A DNA stretch of 64,000 nt from G965267335 sp965267335 (GCA_965267335.1 OZ253953.1:1116001-1180000); one strand, 5' to 3'. Positions 8,302 through 16,756 are shown, counted from the stretch's first letter. The notes: generated by a model from the letters alone, not told the origin. A program made the numbers and translations.

Positions 8302-8925
8302 ATGTTTCATCCTGATGCTCGCGTAAAGGTGGTCAATGATCGTATTGGATACGGTGTTTATGCCACAGAATTTATTCCAGAAGGAACTATCACCTACATA
8401 AAAGACTCACTGGAGATTATAATAAATGAAGATAACCTGGAAGATTATTCCATTTCTCAGCAAGATGTAATTGAAAAGTATTCCTATGTGCAAGCTGACG
8501 GTAGCCGTGTACTGAGCTGGGATATCGCCAAGTATGTGAATCACTGCTGTGACCCCAATACTATCAGTACTGGCTATGGCTTTGAGATGGCTATCAAAGA
8601 TATAAATCCCGGTGAACAGATTACTGATGAGTACGCACTGTTTAATCTATCAGAGCCTATGGCCATATCATGTCGTAAGCCTGGTTGTCGAAAAATGGTG
8701 TCACCAGACGATGTATATAAGTACTGTGATGTGTGGGATATGAAAATCAAAAAGTCATTAAAGAAACTGAATAGAGTTTTTCAGCCATTGATAGATTTTA
8801 TGGAGGAAAAGGAATTAAGAGAGTTGCAGGAATTCTTTAAGGACGAGTCAAAATATAAGTCGGTGTCTGCTTTGATTAGAAAACCTGTGGAGGTGAATGG
8901 TTATAACCAGCAAGTGCGATTATAA
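8302..8925 (+). CDS. SET domain-containing protein (putative protein lysine methyltransferase)
   Basis: A 207-residue protein whose first 130 residues form a SET domain. The S-adenosylmethionine-binding motif KYVNHCCDPNT (NHxCxPN, residues 80-87) and the catalytic GEQITDEYA (104-112) are intact. They are followed by post-SET-like cysteines C124 and C129. The remaining 70 residues form a helical tail. Bacterial SET proteins are thought to methylate lysines on host or self proteins; no substrate is suggested by the neighbours. It stands alone on the plus strand and shares a terminator with nrdA, which is convergent. Confidence 0.88.
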   Translation: MFHPDARVKVVNDRIGYGVYATEFIPEGTITYIKDSLEIIINEDNLEDYSISQQDVIEKYSYVQADGSRVLSWDIAKYVNHCCDPNTISTGYGFEMAIKDINPGEQITDEYALFNLSEPMAISCRKPGCRKMVSPDDVYKYCDVWDMKIKKSLKKLNRVFQPLIDFMEEKELRELQEFFKDESKYKSVSALIRKPVEVNGYNQQVRL

Positions 8926-8974
8926 AATTAAGTTACTACCTACAGGGTTTTGAGACTAATTACATATCATGAAA

Positions 8975-9012
8975 ACAAAAAACCTCCGAATTCACATCCG
9001 GAGGTTTTTTTA
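8975..9012. terminator. Bidirectional rho-independent terminator between SET gene and nrdA
   Basis: The 8-bp stem AACCTCCG (8981-8988) / CGGAGGTT (8999-9006) is followed by a T-run and preceded by an A-run. It can therefore serve both the plus-strand SET gene and the minus-strand nrdA gene, which converge on it. Confidence 0.85.
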
Positions 9013-9030
9013 TAGGAAATTTGCGTTATA

Positions 9031-11454
9031 TCAACTACCACAAGCTAAGCAGTCATCTGGATTATCCAGAGAACATTGCATATCGCTTACGTTTTGATCA
9101 GCTTGTTGAACTTGAGCTGCGTTACCACCTGCTGTCGCGGCTACTGTTGCCGCTACCTTCTTTTTTTCAGTAGCTCCTTCTGCGTTTTGTTCTTTACTTA
9201 CGGTGAACTTAATCGCATCAGCTGCAGCTTTAGTTCTCAGATAATACATTCCGGTTTTAAGTCCCTTCTTCCAGGCATAGAAGTGCATAGAAGTAAGTTT
9301 TCCGAAATTAGGATCCTGAATATGTACATTAAAGCTCTGACTTTGATCGATGTAGGCCCCCCTGTCAGCAGCCATATCGATAAGCGTTTTCTGTTTGATT
9401 TCCCAAACAGTCTTATAAAGATCCTTAATGTTATCAGGAATGTTAGGAATGTTTTGTACCGATCCGTTAGCTGAAATCAGCTTATTCTTCATCTCATCAT
9501 TCCATAGACCTAGCTCGATCAGGTCTTTGAGTAAGTGCTTATTTACAACCACAAACTCACCTGAAAGTACACGTCTGGTATAAATATTAGAAGTGTATGG
9601 CTCAAAACACTCGTTGTTTCCAAGTATTTGTGAAGTTGAAGCTGTAGGCATAGGAGCAAGTAACAGTGAATTTCTCACACCGTGCTTTTTCACTTCTTTC
9701 TTCAACGCTGTCCAGTCCCATCTTCCTGAGTTAGGAGTTACACCCCACATGTCGAATTGGAAGATACCTTTCGAAACCGGTGATCCTTTGTAGGTCTGGT
9801 ATGGACCATCTGCCTGAGCTTGCTCCATTGAAGCTGTCATAGCAGCGAAATAGATTGTCTCGAAAATGTCCTTGTTCAGTCCTTGAGCTTCTTCAGAGTC
9901 AAAAGGCATTCTTAGTTTGATGAAAGTATCAGCAAGTCCCTGAACCCCCAGGCCAATAGGTCTGTGTCTCATGTTCGAGTTTTCTGCTTCAGGAACAGGG
10001 TAATAGTTGATATCGATCACCTTATTCAGGTTCTTGGTAACTACTTTAGTCACCTCATAAAGCTTTTGATGATCGAACTTACCATCGATAACAAACTTAG
10101 GTAACGCAATAGAAGCCAGGTTACATACAGCTACTTCATCAGGAGCAGTGTATTCAACGATTTCTGTACATAGGTTACTAGAGCGTATAGTTCCCAGGTT
10201 TTTCTGGTTTGACTTGTTGTTACACGCATCTTTATATAGCATATAAGGCGTACCTGTCTCCGTTTGAGATTCAAGCACTGCAAACCAAAGGTCCTGAGCT
10301 TTTACCTGCTTTCTGTATCGACCTTCTTTTTCGTATTTTTCGTATAGTTTTTCAAACTCTTCTCCATAACAGTCAGCCAATCCTGGAGCTTCGTTAGGAC
10401 AGAAAAGAGACCACATACCGTTTTCTTCTACACGCTTCATGAACAGGTCAGGAGTCCAAAGTGCGTAGAACAAGTCTCTTGCACGAAGTTCTTCCTTACC
10501 GTGGTTTTTCTTCAATTCGAGGAATTCGAAAATATCGGCATGCCATGGCTCCAGATATACAGCAAAACTACCTTTACGTTTACCTCCACCTTGATCAACG
10601 TAGCGAGCTGTCATATCGAAATTACGCAGCATAGGAACAATACCATTGGATACACCGTTTGTACCGCGAATATATGAGCCTGTTGCACGTATATTATGTA
10701 TACTTAAGCCAATTCCACCTGCAGACTGTGAAATTTTAGCACATTGCTTCAAAGTATCATAAATACCATCAATGCTATCATCCTTCATAGTAAGGAGGAA
10801 GCATGACGAAAGCTGTGGCTTAGGAGTACCCGCATTGAAAAGGGTAGGAGTAGCATGAGTGAACCACTTTTCAGAAAGAAGGTGGTAGGTCTCTATTGCT
10901 TTTTCAATGTCTTCTCCATGAATACCAACAGCAACTCTCATAAGCATGTGCTGAGGACGCTCGATTATGCGGCCGTCAATTTTCATCAAATATGATCTCT
11001 CTAGTGTTTTGAAACCAAAGAAGTCATAGTTGAAGTCACGGTCATAGATAATAGCTGAATCAAGTTGAGCGGCATTCTTTTTAATAACACCGTAAGTTTC
11101 CTTTGATAGCAAAGGCGCGTTAGCCTCCGTTTTTGGATCAACGTAAGTATATAGTCTCTTCATTGTATTCGAAAAGGACTTACTTGTCTCCTTGTGAAGG
11201 TTGGAAATAGCAATTCTCGCAGCCAGGATAGCATAATCCGGGTGAGAAGTTGTCATAGATGCTGCGGTTTCAGCGGCTAATTTATCTAGCTCAACGGTAG
11301 TAACACCATCATAGAGCCCGTCAATTACCTTTTTTGATACCTCAATTGGATCGACAAAGTCAGTTTCCAGTCCGTAACACAGCTTTTCAATACGCGCTGT
11401 GATCTTGTCGAACTTAACTGTTTCGCGTCTCCCGTCTCTTTTAATAACTAGCAT
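9031..11454 (-). CDS. nrdA: Ribonucleoside-diphosphate reductase, alpha subunit (class I)
   Basis: An 807-residue catalytic subunit that reduces ribonucleoside diphosphates to deoxy forms with NrdB. The N-terminus is an ATP-cone (VIKRDGRRETVKFDKI), the allosteric activity site. Active-site elements are C218 in LSSCFLL, N427/C429/E431 in SNLCTEIVEY, and the radical-transfer tyrosine pair in GMYYLRTK. A flexible Ala/Gln-rich linker leads to the tail CLACGS, whose C802/C805 pair would shuttle electrons from thioredoxin. The length is normal for the Bacteroidota form. It lies 59 bp downstream of nrdB on the same strand and is probably cotranscribed with it. Confidence 0.97.
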   Translation of the reverse strand: MLVIKRDGRRETVKFDKITARIEKLCYGLETDFVDPIEVSKKVIDGLYDGVTTVELDKLAAETAASMTTSHPDYAILAARIAISNLHKETSKSFSNTMKRLYTYVDPKTEANAPLLSKETYGVIKKNAAQLDSAIIYDRDFNYDFFGFKTLERSYLMKIDGRIIERPQHMLMRVAVGIHGEDIEKAIETYHLLSEKWFTHATPTLFNAGTPKPQLSSCFLLTMKDDSIDGIYDTLKQCAKISQSAGGIGLSIHNIRATGSYIRGTNGVSNGIVPMLRNFDMTARYVDQGGGKRKGSFAVYLEPWHADIFEFLELKKNHGKEELRARDLFYALWTPDLFMKRVEENGMWSLFCPNEAPGLADCYGEEFEKLYEKYEKEGRYRKQVKAQDLWFAVLESQTETGTPYMLYKDACNNKSNQKNLGTIRSSNLCTEIVEYTAPDEVAVCNLASIALPKFVIDGKFDHQKLYEVTKVVTKNLNKVIDINYYPVPEAENSNMRHRPIGLGVQGLADTFIKLRMPFDSEEAQGLNKDIFETIYFAAMTASMEQAQADGPYQTYKGSPVSKGIFQFDMWGVTPNSGRWDWTALKKEVKKHGVRNSLLLAPMPTASTSQILGNNECFEPYTSNIYTRRVLSGEFVVVNKHLLKDLIELGLWNDEMKNKLISANGSVQNIPNIPDNIKDLYKTVWEIKQKTLIDMAADRGAYIDQSQSFNVHIQDPNFGKLTSMHFYAWKKGLKTGMYYLRTKAAADAIKFTVSKEQNAEGATEKKKVAATVAATAGGNAAQVQQADQNVSDMQCSLDNPDDCLACGS

Positions 11455-11513
11455 AGGTGGATAGAGTTATGGGTTAAACACAAAGATATATTTAGTATAC
11501 TGCATATAATCTA

Positions 11514-12488
11514 CTAAAAATCTTCGTCTAAAGTAAATTTATTTTGATCTGATTCTGACATTACCCCTGCTTTTTGGTATTCGGCCACTCTTTTTTCGAA
11601 GAAATTGGTCTTTCCCTGGAGTGAAATCATCTCCATAAAGTCAAATGGGTTGGTAGAGTTATAGTATTTGGAACACCCCAATTCAACTAAAAGACGATCC
11701 GCAACAAACTCTATGTACTGAGACATCAGCTTAGAGTTCATTCCGATAAGATCAACAGGTAGTGCATCGACTATAAATTCCTGTTCTATTTCTACAGCAT
11801 TGGTAATGATTTTTGTAACGTGTTCCGGGTCAACTTTATTTACAATGTGCTCACGGTAGAGGTGACAAGCGAAGTCACAATGTAGTCCTTCATCTCGTGA
11901 AATGAGCTCGTTGGAAAAAGTAAGTCCCGGCATAATGCCACGCTTTTTCAACCAGAATAAAGCGCAGAAGCTACCTGAGAAAAATATTCCCTCAACTGCA
12001 GCAAAAGCAATAAGCCTGTCAATAAAGCTTTCACTTTCGATCCATTTAAGGGCCCACTTACCCTTTTTCTTCACACACTCAACCGTTTCGAGTGCATTAA
12101 AAAGGTGATCTTTCTCTTTTGGGTCATTTATATATGTATCAATAAGAAGTGAGTAAGTTTCTGAGTGAATGTTTTCCATCATGATCTGGAAACCATAGAA
12201 AAACTTTGCCTCAGCATACTGTACTTCTTTTACAAAATTCTCTGCAAGATTCTCATTAACGATACCATCACTGGCAGCGAAAAATGCGAGCACGTGCGAA
12301 ATAAAATGCCTTTCCCCATCATTAAGCTTTTCCCAGTCTTTCAGGTCCTGGCTGAGATCAATTTCCTCAGCTGTCCAAAAGCTGGCTTCTGCTTTCTTGT
12401 AAAACTCCCAGATGTCGTTATGCTTTATAGGAAAGATAACAAATCGATTAGGATCATCTTGTAATAAGGGCTCGACTGCTGTGCTCAT
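11514..12488 (-). CDS. nrdB: Ribonucleoside-diphosphate reductase, beta subunit (class I)
   Basis: A 324-residue ferritin-like radical subunit. The metal ligands and radical tyrosine fit the class Ia pattern: D44 (FWTAEEIDLSQD), E105/H108 and Y112 (MMENIHSETY), then VEGIFFSGSF and ISRDEGLHCDF, which supply the remaining Glu and His ligands. It pairs with nrdA and is the promoter-proximal gene. The 450-bp region upstream contains two perfect DnaA boxes and the divergent rplU promoter, which suggests coupling to replication. Confidence 0.97.
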   Translation of the reverse strand: MSTAVEPLLQDDPNRFVIFPIKHNDIWEFYKKAEASFWTAEEIDLSQDLKDWEKLNDGERHFISHVLAFFAASDGIVNENLAENFVKEVQYAEAKFFYGFQIMMENIHSETYSLLIDTYINDPKEKDHLFNALETVECVKKKGKWALKWIESESFIDRLIAFAAVEGIFFSGSFCALFWLKKRGIMPGLTFSNELISRDEGLHCDFACHLYREHIVNKVDPEHVTKIITNAVEIEQEFIVDALPVDLIGMNSKLMSQYIEFVADRLLVELGCSKYYNSTNPFDFMEMISLQGKTNFFEKRVAEYQKAGVMSESDQNKFTLDEDF

Positions 12489-12695
12489 CTTTGTTGTTTT
12501 TCAGAGTATTAAGAACAAATAATTCCTTTCCGGTGTTCCCAAAAGGTACCGTTTTTGAAAGTATTATTAATGTTTTTAAAGTTTGGTGTTTTGACCCGAT
12601 GTCTGGCTAGTTATACAGACAATCAGATTAGCTGTTGCTAATGCAAGAAGCGTTCAACAAATATCACAAATGAGGTCGGTTTCTCAAAGAACAAT

Positions 12696-12704
12696 TTATC
12701 CACA
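12696..12704 (+). promoter_or_regulatory. DnaA box 1 upstream of nrdB
   Basis: TTATCCACA is an exact match to the DnaA-box consensus TTATNCACA. It sits 208 bp upstream of nrdB. Binding is inferred from the sequence only. Confidence 0.55.
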
Positions 12705-12722
12705 GAGAGTACCTTATTTGTT

Positions 12723-12731
12723 TGTGAATAA
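12723..12731 (-). promoter_or_regulatory. DnaA box 2 upstream of nrdB
   Basis: The minus strand reads TTATTCACA, again an exact TTATNCACA match, in inverted orientation and 18 bp from box 1. An AT-rich stretch follows on the rplU side. Confidence 0.55.
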
Positions 12732-12880
12732 CTAAATTAAAACTCAGTTAACTTTTTGATAAACAGTAAAATTATAACTTAAAATTCAATAAGAACTTAT
12801 ACCCATACGAAGAGGTATCGAGATGTAATTTTTTGACCAAAAAATTAATTTTTCAATAAGGATTTAAAAATCAACATTTC

Positions 12881-12911
12881 TTGGTTTTTTTAATAGTAAG
12901 TTCTAAATTTG
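12881..12911 (+). promoter_or_regulatory. Bacteroidota-type promoter of rplU-rpmA
   Basis: The -33 element TTG (12881-12883) is separated by 20 bp from a perfect -7 element TAAATTTG (12904-12911). This predicts a start near 12916 and a leader of about 24 nt before the rplU ATG. Confidence 0.7.
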
Positions 12912-12939
12912 CGGTCCGATTTTGCAAAAACTATAAGAA

Positions 12940-13245
12940 ATGTATGCAGTTGTAGAAATAGCCGGAAAGCAGTATAAAGTTGAGAAAGACAAGTATGTTT
13001 TCGTTGACAAGCTTGAAGGCAAGGAAGGTGATAAAGTAGAATTCGACAAGGTATTGTTGAAGGATAACAGTGGTAAAGTAGAAGTAGGTACTCCTACTCT
13101 TAGTGGTGCGAAGGTGAGCGGAAAGATCCTTTCGCAGGATAAAGCTGATAAAGTGATCGTTTTCAAGAAGAAAAGAAGAAAAGGGTACCAGAAGAGCAAT
13201 GGTCACAGACAGCAGTATACTAAAGTGTTAATCGAAAAAATCTAA
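12940..13245 (+). CDS. rplU: 50S ribosomal protein L21
   Basis: A 101-residue ribosomal protein. It begins MYAVVEIAGKQYKVEKDKY, the conserved L21 N-terminus, and ends with the basic KKRRKGYQKSNGHRQQYT segment that contacts 23S rRNA. It is the first gene of the usual rplU-rpmA pair, 6 bp before rpmA, behind a strong-looking promoter. Confidence 0.98.
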   Translation: MYAVVEIAGKQYKVEKDKYVFVDKLEGKEGDKVEFDKVLLKDNSGKVEVGTPTLSGAKVSGKILSQDKADKVIVFKKKRRKGYQKSNGHRQQYTKVLIEKI

Positions 13246-13251
13246 GAAGCC

Positions 13252-13509
13252 ATGGCACACAAAAAAGGAGCCGGTAGTTCCAAAAACGGTAGAGAATCAC
13301 ACAGTAAACGATTAGGAGTTAAGATTTTTGGTGGTCAGCAGTGTATCGCTGGTAACATCCTTGTTCGTCAAAGAGGTACAGCTCATCACCCAGGTAAAAA
13401 TGTAGGTCTTGGAAGAGATCATACTCTTTTTGCTCTTACTGATGGTACTGTGAAGTTTTACAAAGGATCGAAAGGAAGATCTTACGTTACTGTTGATCCG
13501 GTAGCTTAA
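13252..13509 (+). CDS. rpmA: 50S ribosomal protein L27
   Basis: An 85-residue ribosomal protein. MAHKKGAGSSKNGRESHSKR is the conserved N-terminal tail that reaches the peptidyl-transferase centre; the start is at the first Met, so no Firmicutes-type cleavable extension is present. The core GNILVRQRGTAHHPGKNVG is intact. A terminator follows 35 bp after the stop. Confidence 0.98.
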   Translation: MAHKKGAGSSKNGRESHSKRLGVKIFGGQQCIAGNILVRQRGTAHHPGKNVGLGRDHTLFALTDGTVKFYKGSKGRSYVTVDPVA

Positions 13510-13540
13510 TTGCTCGGAGGAGTCTCAGTTCAAAACATTT

Positions 13541-13573
13541 AAGGCCTTGCAATTTGTTTGCGGGGCTTTTTTT
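13541..13573 (+). terminator. Rho-independent terminator after rpmA
   Basis: GCCTTGC (13544-13550) pairs with GCGGGGC (13560-13566), including two G-U pairs, and is followed by a run of seven T. Its T-tract overlaps the stop region of the convergent channel gene. Confidence 0.75.
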
Positions 13574-14360
13574 ATAACTGATTACCACATTGATTACAGT
13601 ACTTTGCCGTTGGTGAGTTGGTTGCCTTGCACTCGCTGCATTCTTTTTCTGCCTGCACATTGGCTTTGGTAATTTCAGCAGTAACAATTCCAGTTGGTAC
13701 CGCAATGATTGCGTAACCGGTGATCATGGCCAGTGAAGAAATGATTTTCCCCAGTACAGTTGTTGGAATAATGTCTCCATAACCAACTGTTGTCACAGTA
13801 ACTATAGCCCAATAAATACTCTGAGGGATACTTGTAAATCCTTTCTCTCCTCCCTCAACCAAATACATTAGTGTACCCAGCAATACAATAATAGCCAACA
13901 CTGCCGAGAGGAATACCAGTATTTTATGCATACTCATCATAAGTGCAGAACCAAGAGTCTGGGCTTCGGATGTAAATCGTACCAGCTTCATGATCCTGAA
14001 TATTCGAAGCACCCTTACAATCCGTACCATGATAAAATATTTGCTTCCTACCAGGAAGAAACTCAGGTAAGCAGGTAGTGTTGCCATAAAATCAATAATT
14101 CCCCAGAAGCTAAAGATGTACTTTGCCGGTTTCGGGCTTATATATATTCTGAGTAAGTATTCTATGCTGAAAACGATTGTAAAGAACCATTCGGCATAAA
14201 AAAAGTAATCTTCGAACCGAAGACTATATTCCGGAACGCTTTCTATCATTACAATGATGACACTCAGGACGATCGTCCACAGGAGGGCCATGTCGAAGCG
14301 CCTGCCTGCTTTGGTGTCAGTGCCAAATACTATGTGATATAGCTTTTGTCTCAGGGACAT
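13572..14360 (-). CDS. Voltage-gated-type potassium channel with C-terminal zinc ribbon
   Basis: A 262-residue six-TM ion channel of the KvAP/KCNQ-like superfamily. S4 carries arginines every third residue (R113, R116, R119, R122 with K125 and R128). The pore helix is followed by the selectivity filter TVGYGD (191-196), giving K+ selectivity by family knowledge. The last 22 residues form a short zinc ribbon with two CxxC pairs (C241/C244, C255/C258), an unusual cytoplasmic tail that may bind zinc or aid assembly. It directly abuts the CotH-like lipoprotein gene upstream (no spacer), so they are probably cotranscribed. Confidence 0.92.
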   Translation of the reverse strand: MSLRQKLYHIVFGTDTKAGRRFDMALLWTIVLSVIIVMIESVPEYSLRFEDYFFYAEWFFTIVFSIEYLLRIYISPKPAKYIFSFWGIIDFMATLPAYLSFFLVGSKYFIMVRIVRVLRIFRIMKLVRFTSEAQTLGSALMMSMHKILVFLSAVLAIIVLLGTLMYLVEGGEKGFTSIPQSIYWAIVTVTTVGYGDIIPTTVLGKIISSLAMITGYAIIAVPTGIVTAEITKANVQAEKECSECKATNSPTAKYCNQCGNQL

Positions 14361-15500
14361 TTATGGGATCTTGATAGTTTGATATTTATCTGTATTATGT
14401 TTGAAGAAGTATTCAGAAAAATTATAGTCCGGAAACTCTTCTTTTAGAAATTTAATGATTTTTTCGTGTTCTGTTTTTGATTCTGTCAGCAGCGTTGAAT
14501 AATAATCAGGGTGTAGTATGCGATTTGCTTCTGTAAAGTATTGATCTAGAAAGCTTTGGTCCGAAAAGAAAAGGCGTACAAGGTTTTTGTTAAGTTCATT
14601 GCCTGGATCCTGAAAAGAGAATAGTTTAATTTTATGTCCTGGTGCATTATCGAATGCCACAGGGCATAATTTACCGGTGTTAGGGTTGTAGTAGAATCTT
14701 AAATTGTGCCATCTCAATCCATGCTCTGCTCCAAATAAATCAGATAGCACAAAATATCTTGCAAAAAGCACCTTATCAAATACTTCAGAGGTTGGTAATT
14801 TTCCTGATCTGAACTTTTGCAGTTTCTTCTTAGCGTTTTTATATAGTATTTTGAGTTGAGGGTTCTTTTTGATTAGTTTACTTTGATATGCATCAATTTT
14901 CGCTCTAAAGAAATATAAAGAGTCTCGTTCCACAGACCAGGAAATACCTTTTCTAATTTGGTTCCACGGTTCTGATTCATCAAATCGGATAATAGGACTT
15001 CTTAGTACTTTGTTTTTATCGAGCATGAGCATATCAAAGTGTTCCATGACCTGATAAACTGAAGTATCCAAAGGGTGAATTAGTTTGATAAAAAAGTGCT
15101 GTGGAGTTATTATACCCTCCTTTTTGCATGCTTGCATGAAAAGCCATTGATTGGCATAACTTTTTGTGTTTGGATAGTGAAAATTAAAAGTAGTCATACC
15201 TAGAATGGGTTTCTTTGATTTCACTCTATATGACCAGTTTTTCGTTTTAAGGTGGTCAATCCAGTCACCTTTTAGTCGTACTTTGACGTTGTAGATGGAA
15301 TCGTTAACCGCAATTTGTGCAGGTACAAAATCTTTTTTTCCGGCATTTATGGTTCCTCTTCGAAGAAATTTTTCTCTGAGTTCGCTTATTTGTGACCAGT
15401 GCTGTTCTTCGAATGTGATTGTTACCTCTTTAAACTCTTCTATTTTGCCACAACTCAATAAAAGAGGTAGAAAAATGGAGAAATAAATTCTATTAAGCAT
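14361..15500 (-). CDS. CotH kinase-like lipoprotein, copy 1
   Basis: A 379-residue lipoprotein (lipobox LLSC, Cys17). It resembles the CotH protein-kinase-like family: VKVRLKGDWIDH, the segment ILGMTTFNFHYPN, YQVMEHFD, and GLRWHNLRFYYN followed by CPVAFDNAPG. CotH of Bacillus phosphorylates spore-coat proteins; bacterial CotH-like proteins elsewhere have no settled substrate. A close paralogue lies 43 bp upstream (15544-16689), showing a tandem duplication, and the channel gene follows without a gap. CotH membership is a moderate call from motif order; the lipoprotein signal is clear. Confidence 0.65.
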   Translation of the reverse strand: MLNRIYFSIFLPLLLSCGKIEEFKEVTITFEEQHWSQISELREKFLRRGTINAGKKDFVPAQIAVNDSIYNVKVRLKGDWIDHLKTKNWSYRVKSKKPILGMTTFNFHYPNTKSYANQWLFMQACKKEGIITPQHFFIKLIHPLDTSVYQVMEHFDMLMLDKNKVLRSPIIRFDESEPWNQIRKGISWSVERDSLYFFRAKIDAYQSKLIKKNPQLKILYKNAKKKLQKFRSGKLPTSEVFDKVLFARYFVLSDLFGAEHGLRWHNLRFYYNPNTGKLCPVAFDNAPGHKIKLFSFQDPGNELNKNLVRLFFSDQSFLDQYFTEANRILHPDYYSTLLTESKTEHEKIIKFLKEEFPDYNFSEYFFKHNTDKYQTIKIP

Positions 15501-15543
15501 TCCCTATCATTTTTAGGTTCAGAGAGCGTGCAATTTAGTTAAT

Positions 15544-16689
15544 TTATATCTGCTTCATAAATCTATACCTGGCAGCGTTTTCATATAGAAAGCTCTCTGA
15601 GAAAGAATAATTGGGGGATTTGATTTGAATAAGGTTACAGTATTCGCTATGTAATTCATGTGTTTTGTTCAGAGTCTTTTTAATGTATTGCTCACTGCAG
15701 ATGCGAGCCATTACACTGTGATAATTTGTTTTGAATATTTTATCCTGAAAAAATAACCTCATAAAGTACCGATTCTTCCCTTTGAGTTCAAAAGTAAAAG
15801 TCATATTGGAATTTCCAGCCGAATTATCAAAAGCGATGGGGTAGAGAAGTTGATCGTTTGCATTGAAGTAGTAGCGCACATTGTGCCACCTCAGTCCATG
15901 TGTACCTCCAAAAAGATCACATAGAGCTACATATCTTGCTAGTGTTGGGGTATGAAAAACTTCATGTGTACTCAGTATTCCTTTTCGGAAATCCGATAAT
16001 TTCTTTTTCGCAATTTGAAACTGCCGGTTTAGGAGTGAGTCTTTATCAACGGTACCTGACCTAAAAGCATCTATTGGGGCATTGAAAAAGTAAATTGAGT
16101 CCTGGGTGTTGGTCCATTTTACTCCTTCGGAAAGATTTTTCCACGGCATGGACTCATCAAAGCGTACTATAGGCCATGATGGTAGCTTATTTCTGTGAAG
16201 CATCAAAAAATCAAAATGTTCTTCCAGTTGGTAAAGGGAGGTGTCTCCGTTTATAGAAAGCCAGACGTACTCTGTATGAGGTGTGATTATACCTTCTCTT
16301 TTACAAGCCTGGAAGAAGAGCCACTGATAAGTATATCCTTTAAGTTTTGGATCGTGTAGGTTAAACCTGCGCATACCCAGGACGGTGTCCTTGCTATGTA
16401 CCCGGTATGACCAATATTTTCCGGTGATGTGATCAGTCCAGTCACCTTTGAGTCGGATTTTTACGTTGTGAGTAGTATTGTTATAGGTGAGTTTTGCTTG
16501 GACGAAGTCTTTTTTTGAGGATAGTATGACATCCTTTTTGAGATGCTCAGCTCTTTTTAGAAGTAAGGAACTCCACTCATTACTTTCTATGGTTAATTCG
16601 ATGGGCTTCGCTATATTTTGTTTATCACCGGGCTCTGAGCATGAGTTGATGAGCAAGGTTGTTGATATGAGCAAAAAGAATGTTCTCAC
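15544..16689 (-). CDS. CotH kinase-like lipoprotein, copy 2
   Basis: A 381-residue paralogue of the adjacent downstream gene, with the same signal length (lipobox INSC, Cys17). It shares VKIRLKGDWTDH, VLGMRRFNLHDPK, YQLEEHFD, FDESMPW, LFGGTHGLRWHNVRYYFN and PIAFDNSAGN. The start is GTG; an in-frame stop lies just upstream, so no longer start exists. It is probably the first gene of a copy 2, copy 1, channel transcript. Function inferred only at family level. Confidence 0.65.
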   Translation of the reverse strand: MRTFFLLISTTLLINSCSEPGDKQNIAKPIELTIESNEWSSLLLKRAEHLKKDVILSSKKDFVQAKLTYNNTTHNVKIRLKGDWTDHITGKYWSYRVHSKDTVLGMRRFNLHDPKLKGYTYQWLFFQACKREGIITPHTEYVWLSINGDTSLYQLEEHFDFLMLHRNKLPSWPIVRFDESMPWKNLSEGVKWTNTQDSIYFFNAPIDAFRSGTVDKDSLLNRQFQIAKKKLSDFRKGILSTHEVFHTPTLARYVALCDLFGGTHGLRWHNVRYYFNANDQLLYPIAFDNSAGNSNMTFTFELKGKNRYFMRLFFQDKIFKTNYHSVMARICSEQYIKKTLNKTHELHSEYCNLIQIKSPNYSFSESFLYENAARYRFMKQI

Positions 16690-16737
16690 TCCTAAAAGTT
16701 AGGTATTCTTTGGCATAAATTCTGTTGATGAGTAAAT

Positions 16738-16756
16738 CTATCTTAGGACAAGATAG
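16738..16756. promoter_or_regulatory. Perfect 7-bp hairpin/operator-like repeat in a divergent promoter region
   Basis: CTATCTT (16738-16744) and AAGATAG (16750-16756) are perfect inverted arms separated by 5 bp. They lie between the divergent CotH-like genes and the membrane protein gene at 16875. There is no T-run, so it is more likely an operator than a terminator. Function is not demonstrated. Confidence 0.3.

Larger units (their letters stand above)
12489..12939. other. Divergent control region between nrdB and rplU (451 bp)
   Basis: A long AT-rich non-coding region between the divergent nrdB and rplU starts. It holds two perfect DnaA boxes, a near-match TTATACAGA at 12611-12619, a good rplU promoter at 12881-12911, and a short inverted repeat ATACC/GGTAT near 12810-12826. 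I found no exact minus-strand TAnnTTTG for nrdB; the closest is TACCTTTTG on the minus strand near 12541-12549, which has one extra base. No small RNA or ORF is convincing here. Confidence 0.6.

Noticed and set aside
12489..12939. Candidate replication origin near the DnaA boxes
   Set aside because: Only two exact boxes are present, with no dnaA, dnaN or other origin-linked gene nearby; nrd regulation is the simpler reading.
12903..13206. Minus-strand frames of 91-98 residues opposite rplU
   Set aside because: Shadows of the clear L21 gene; the sequences are low-complexity Leu/Ser/Phe with no family likeness.
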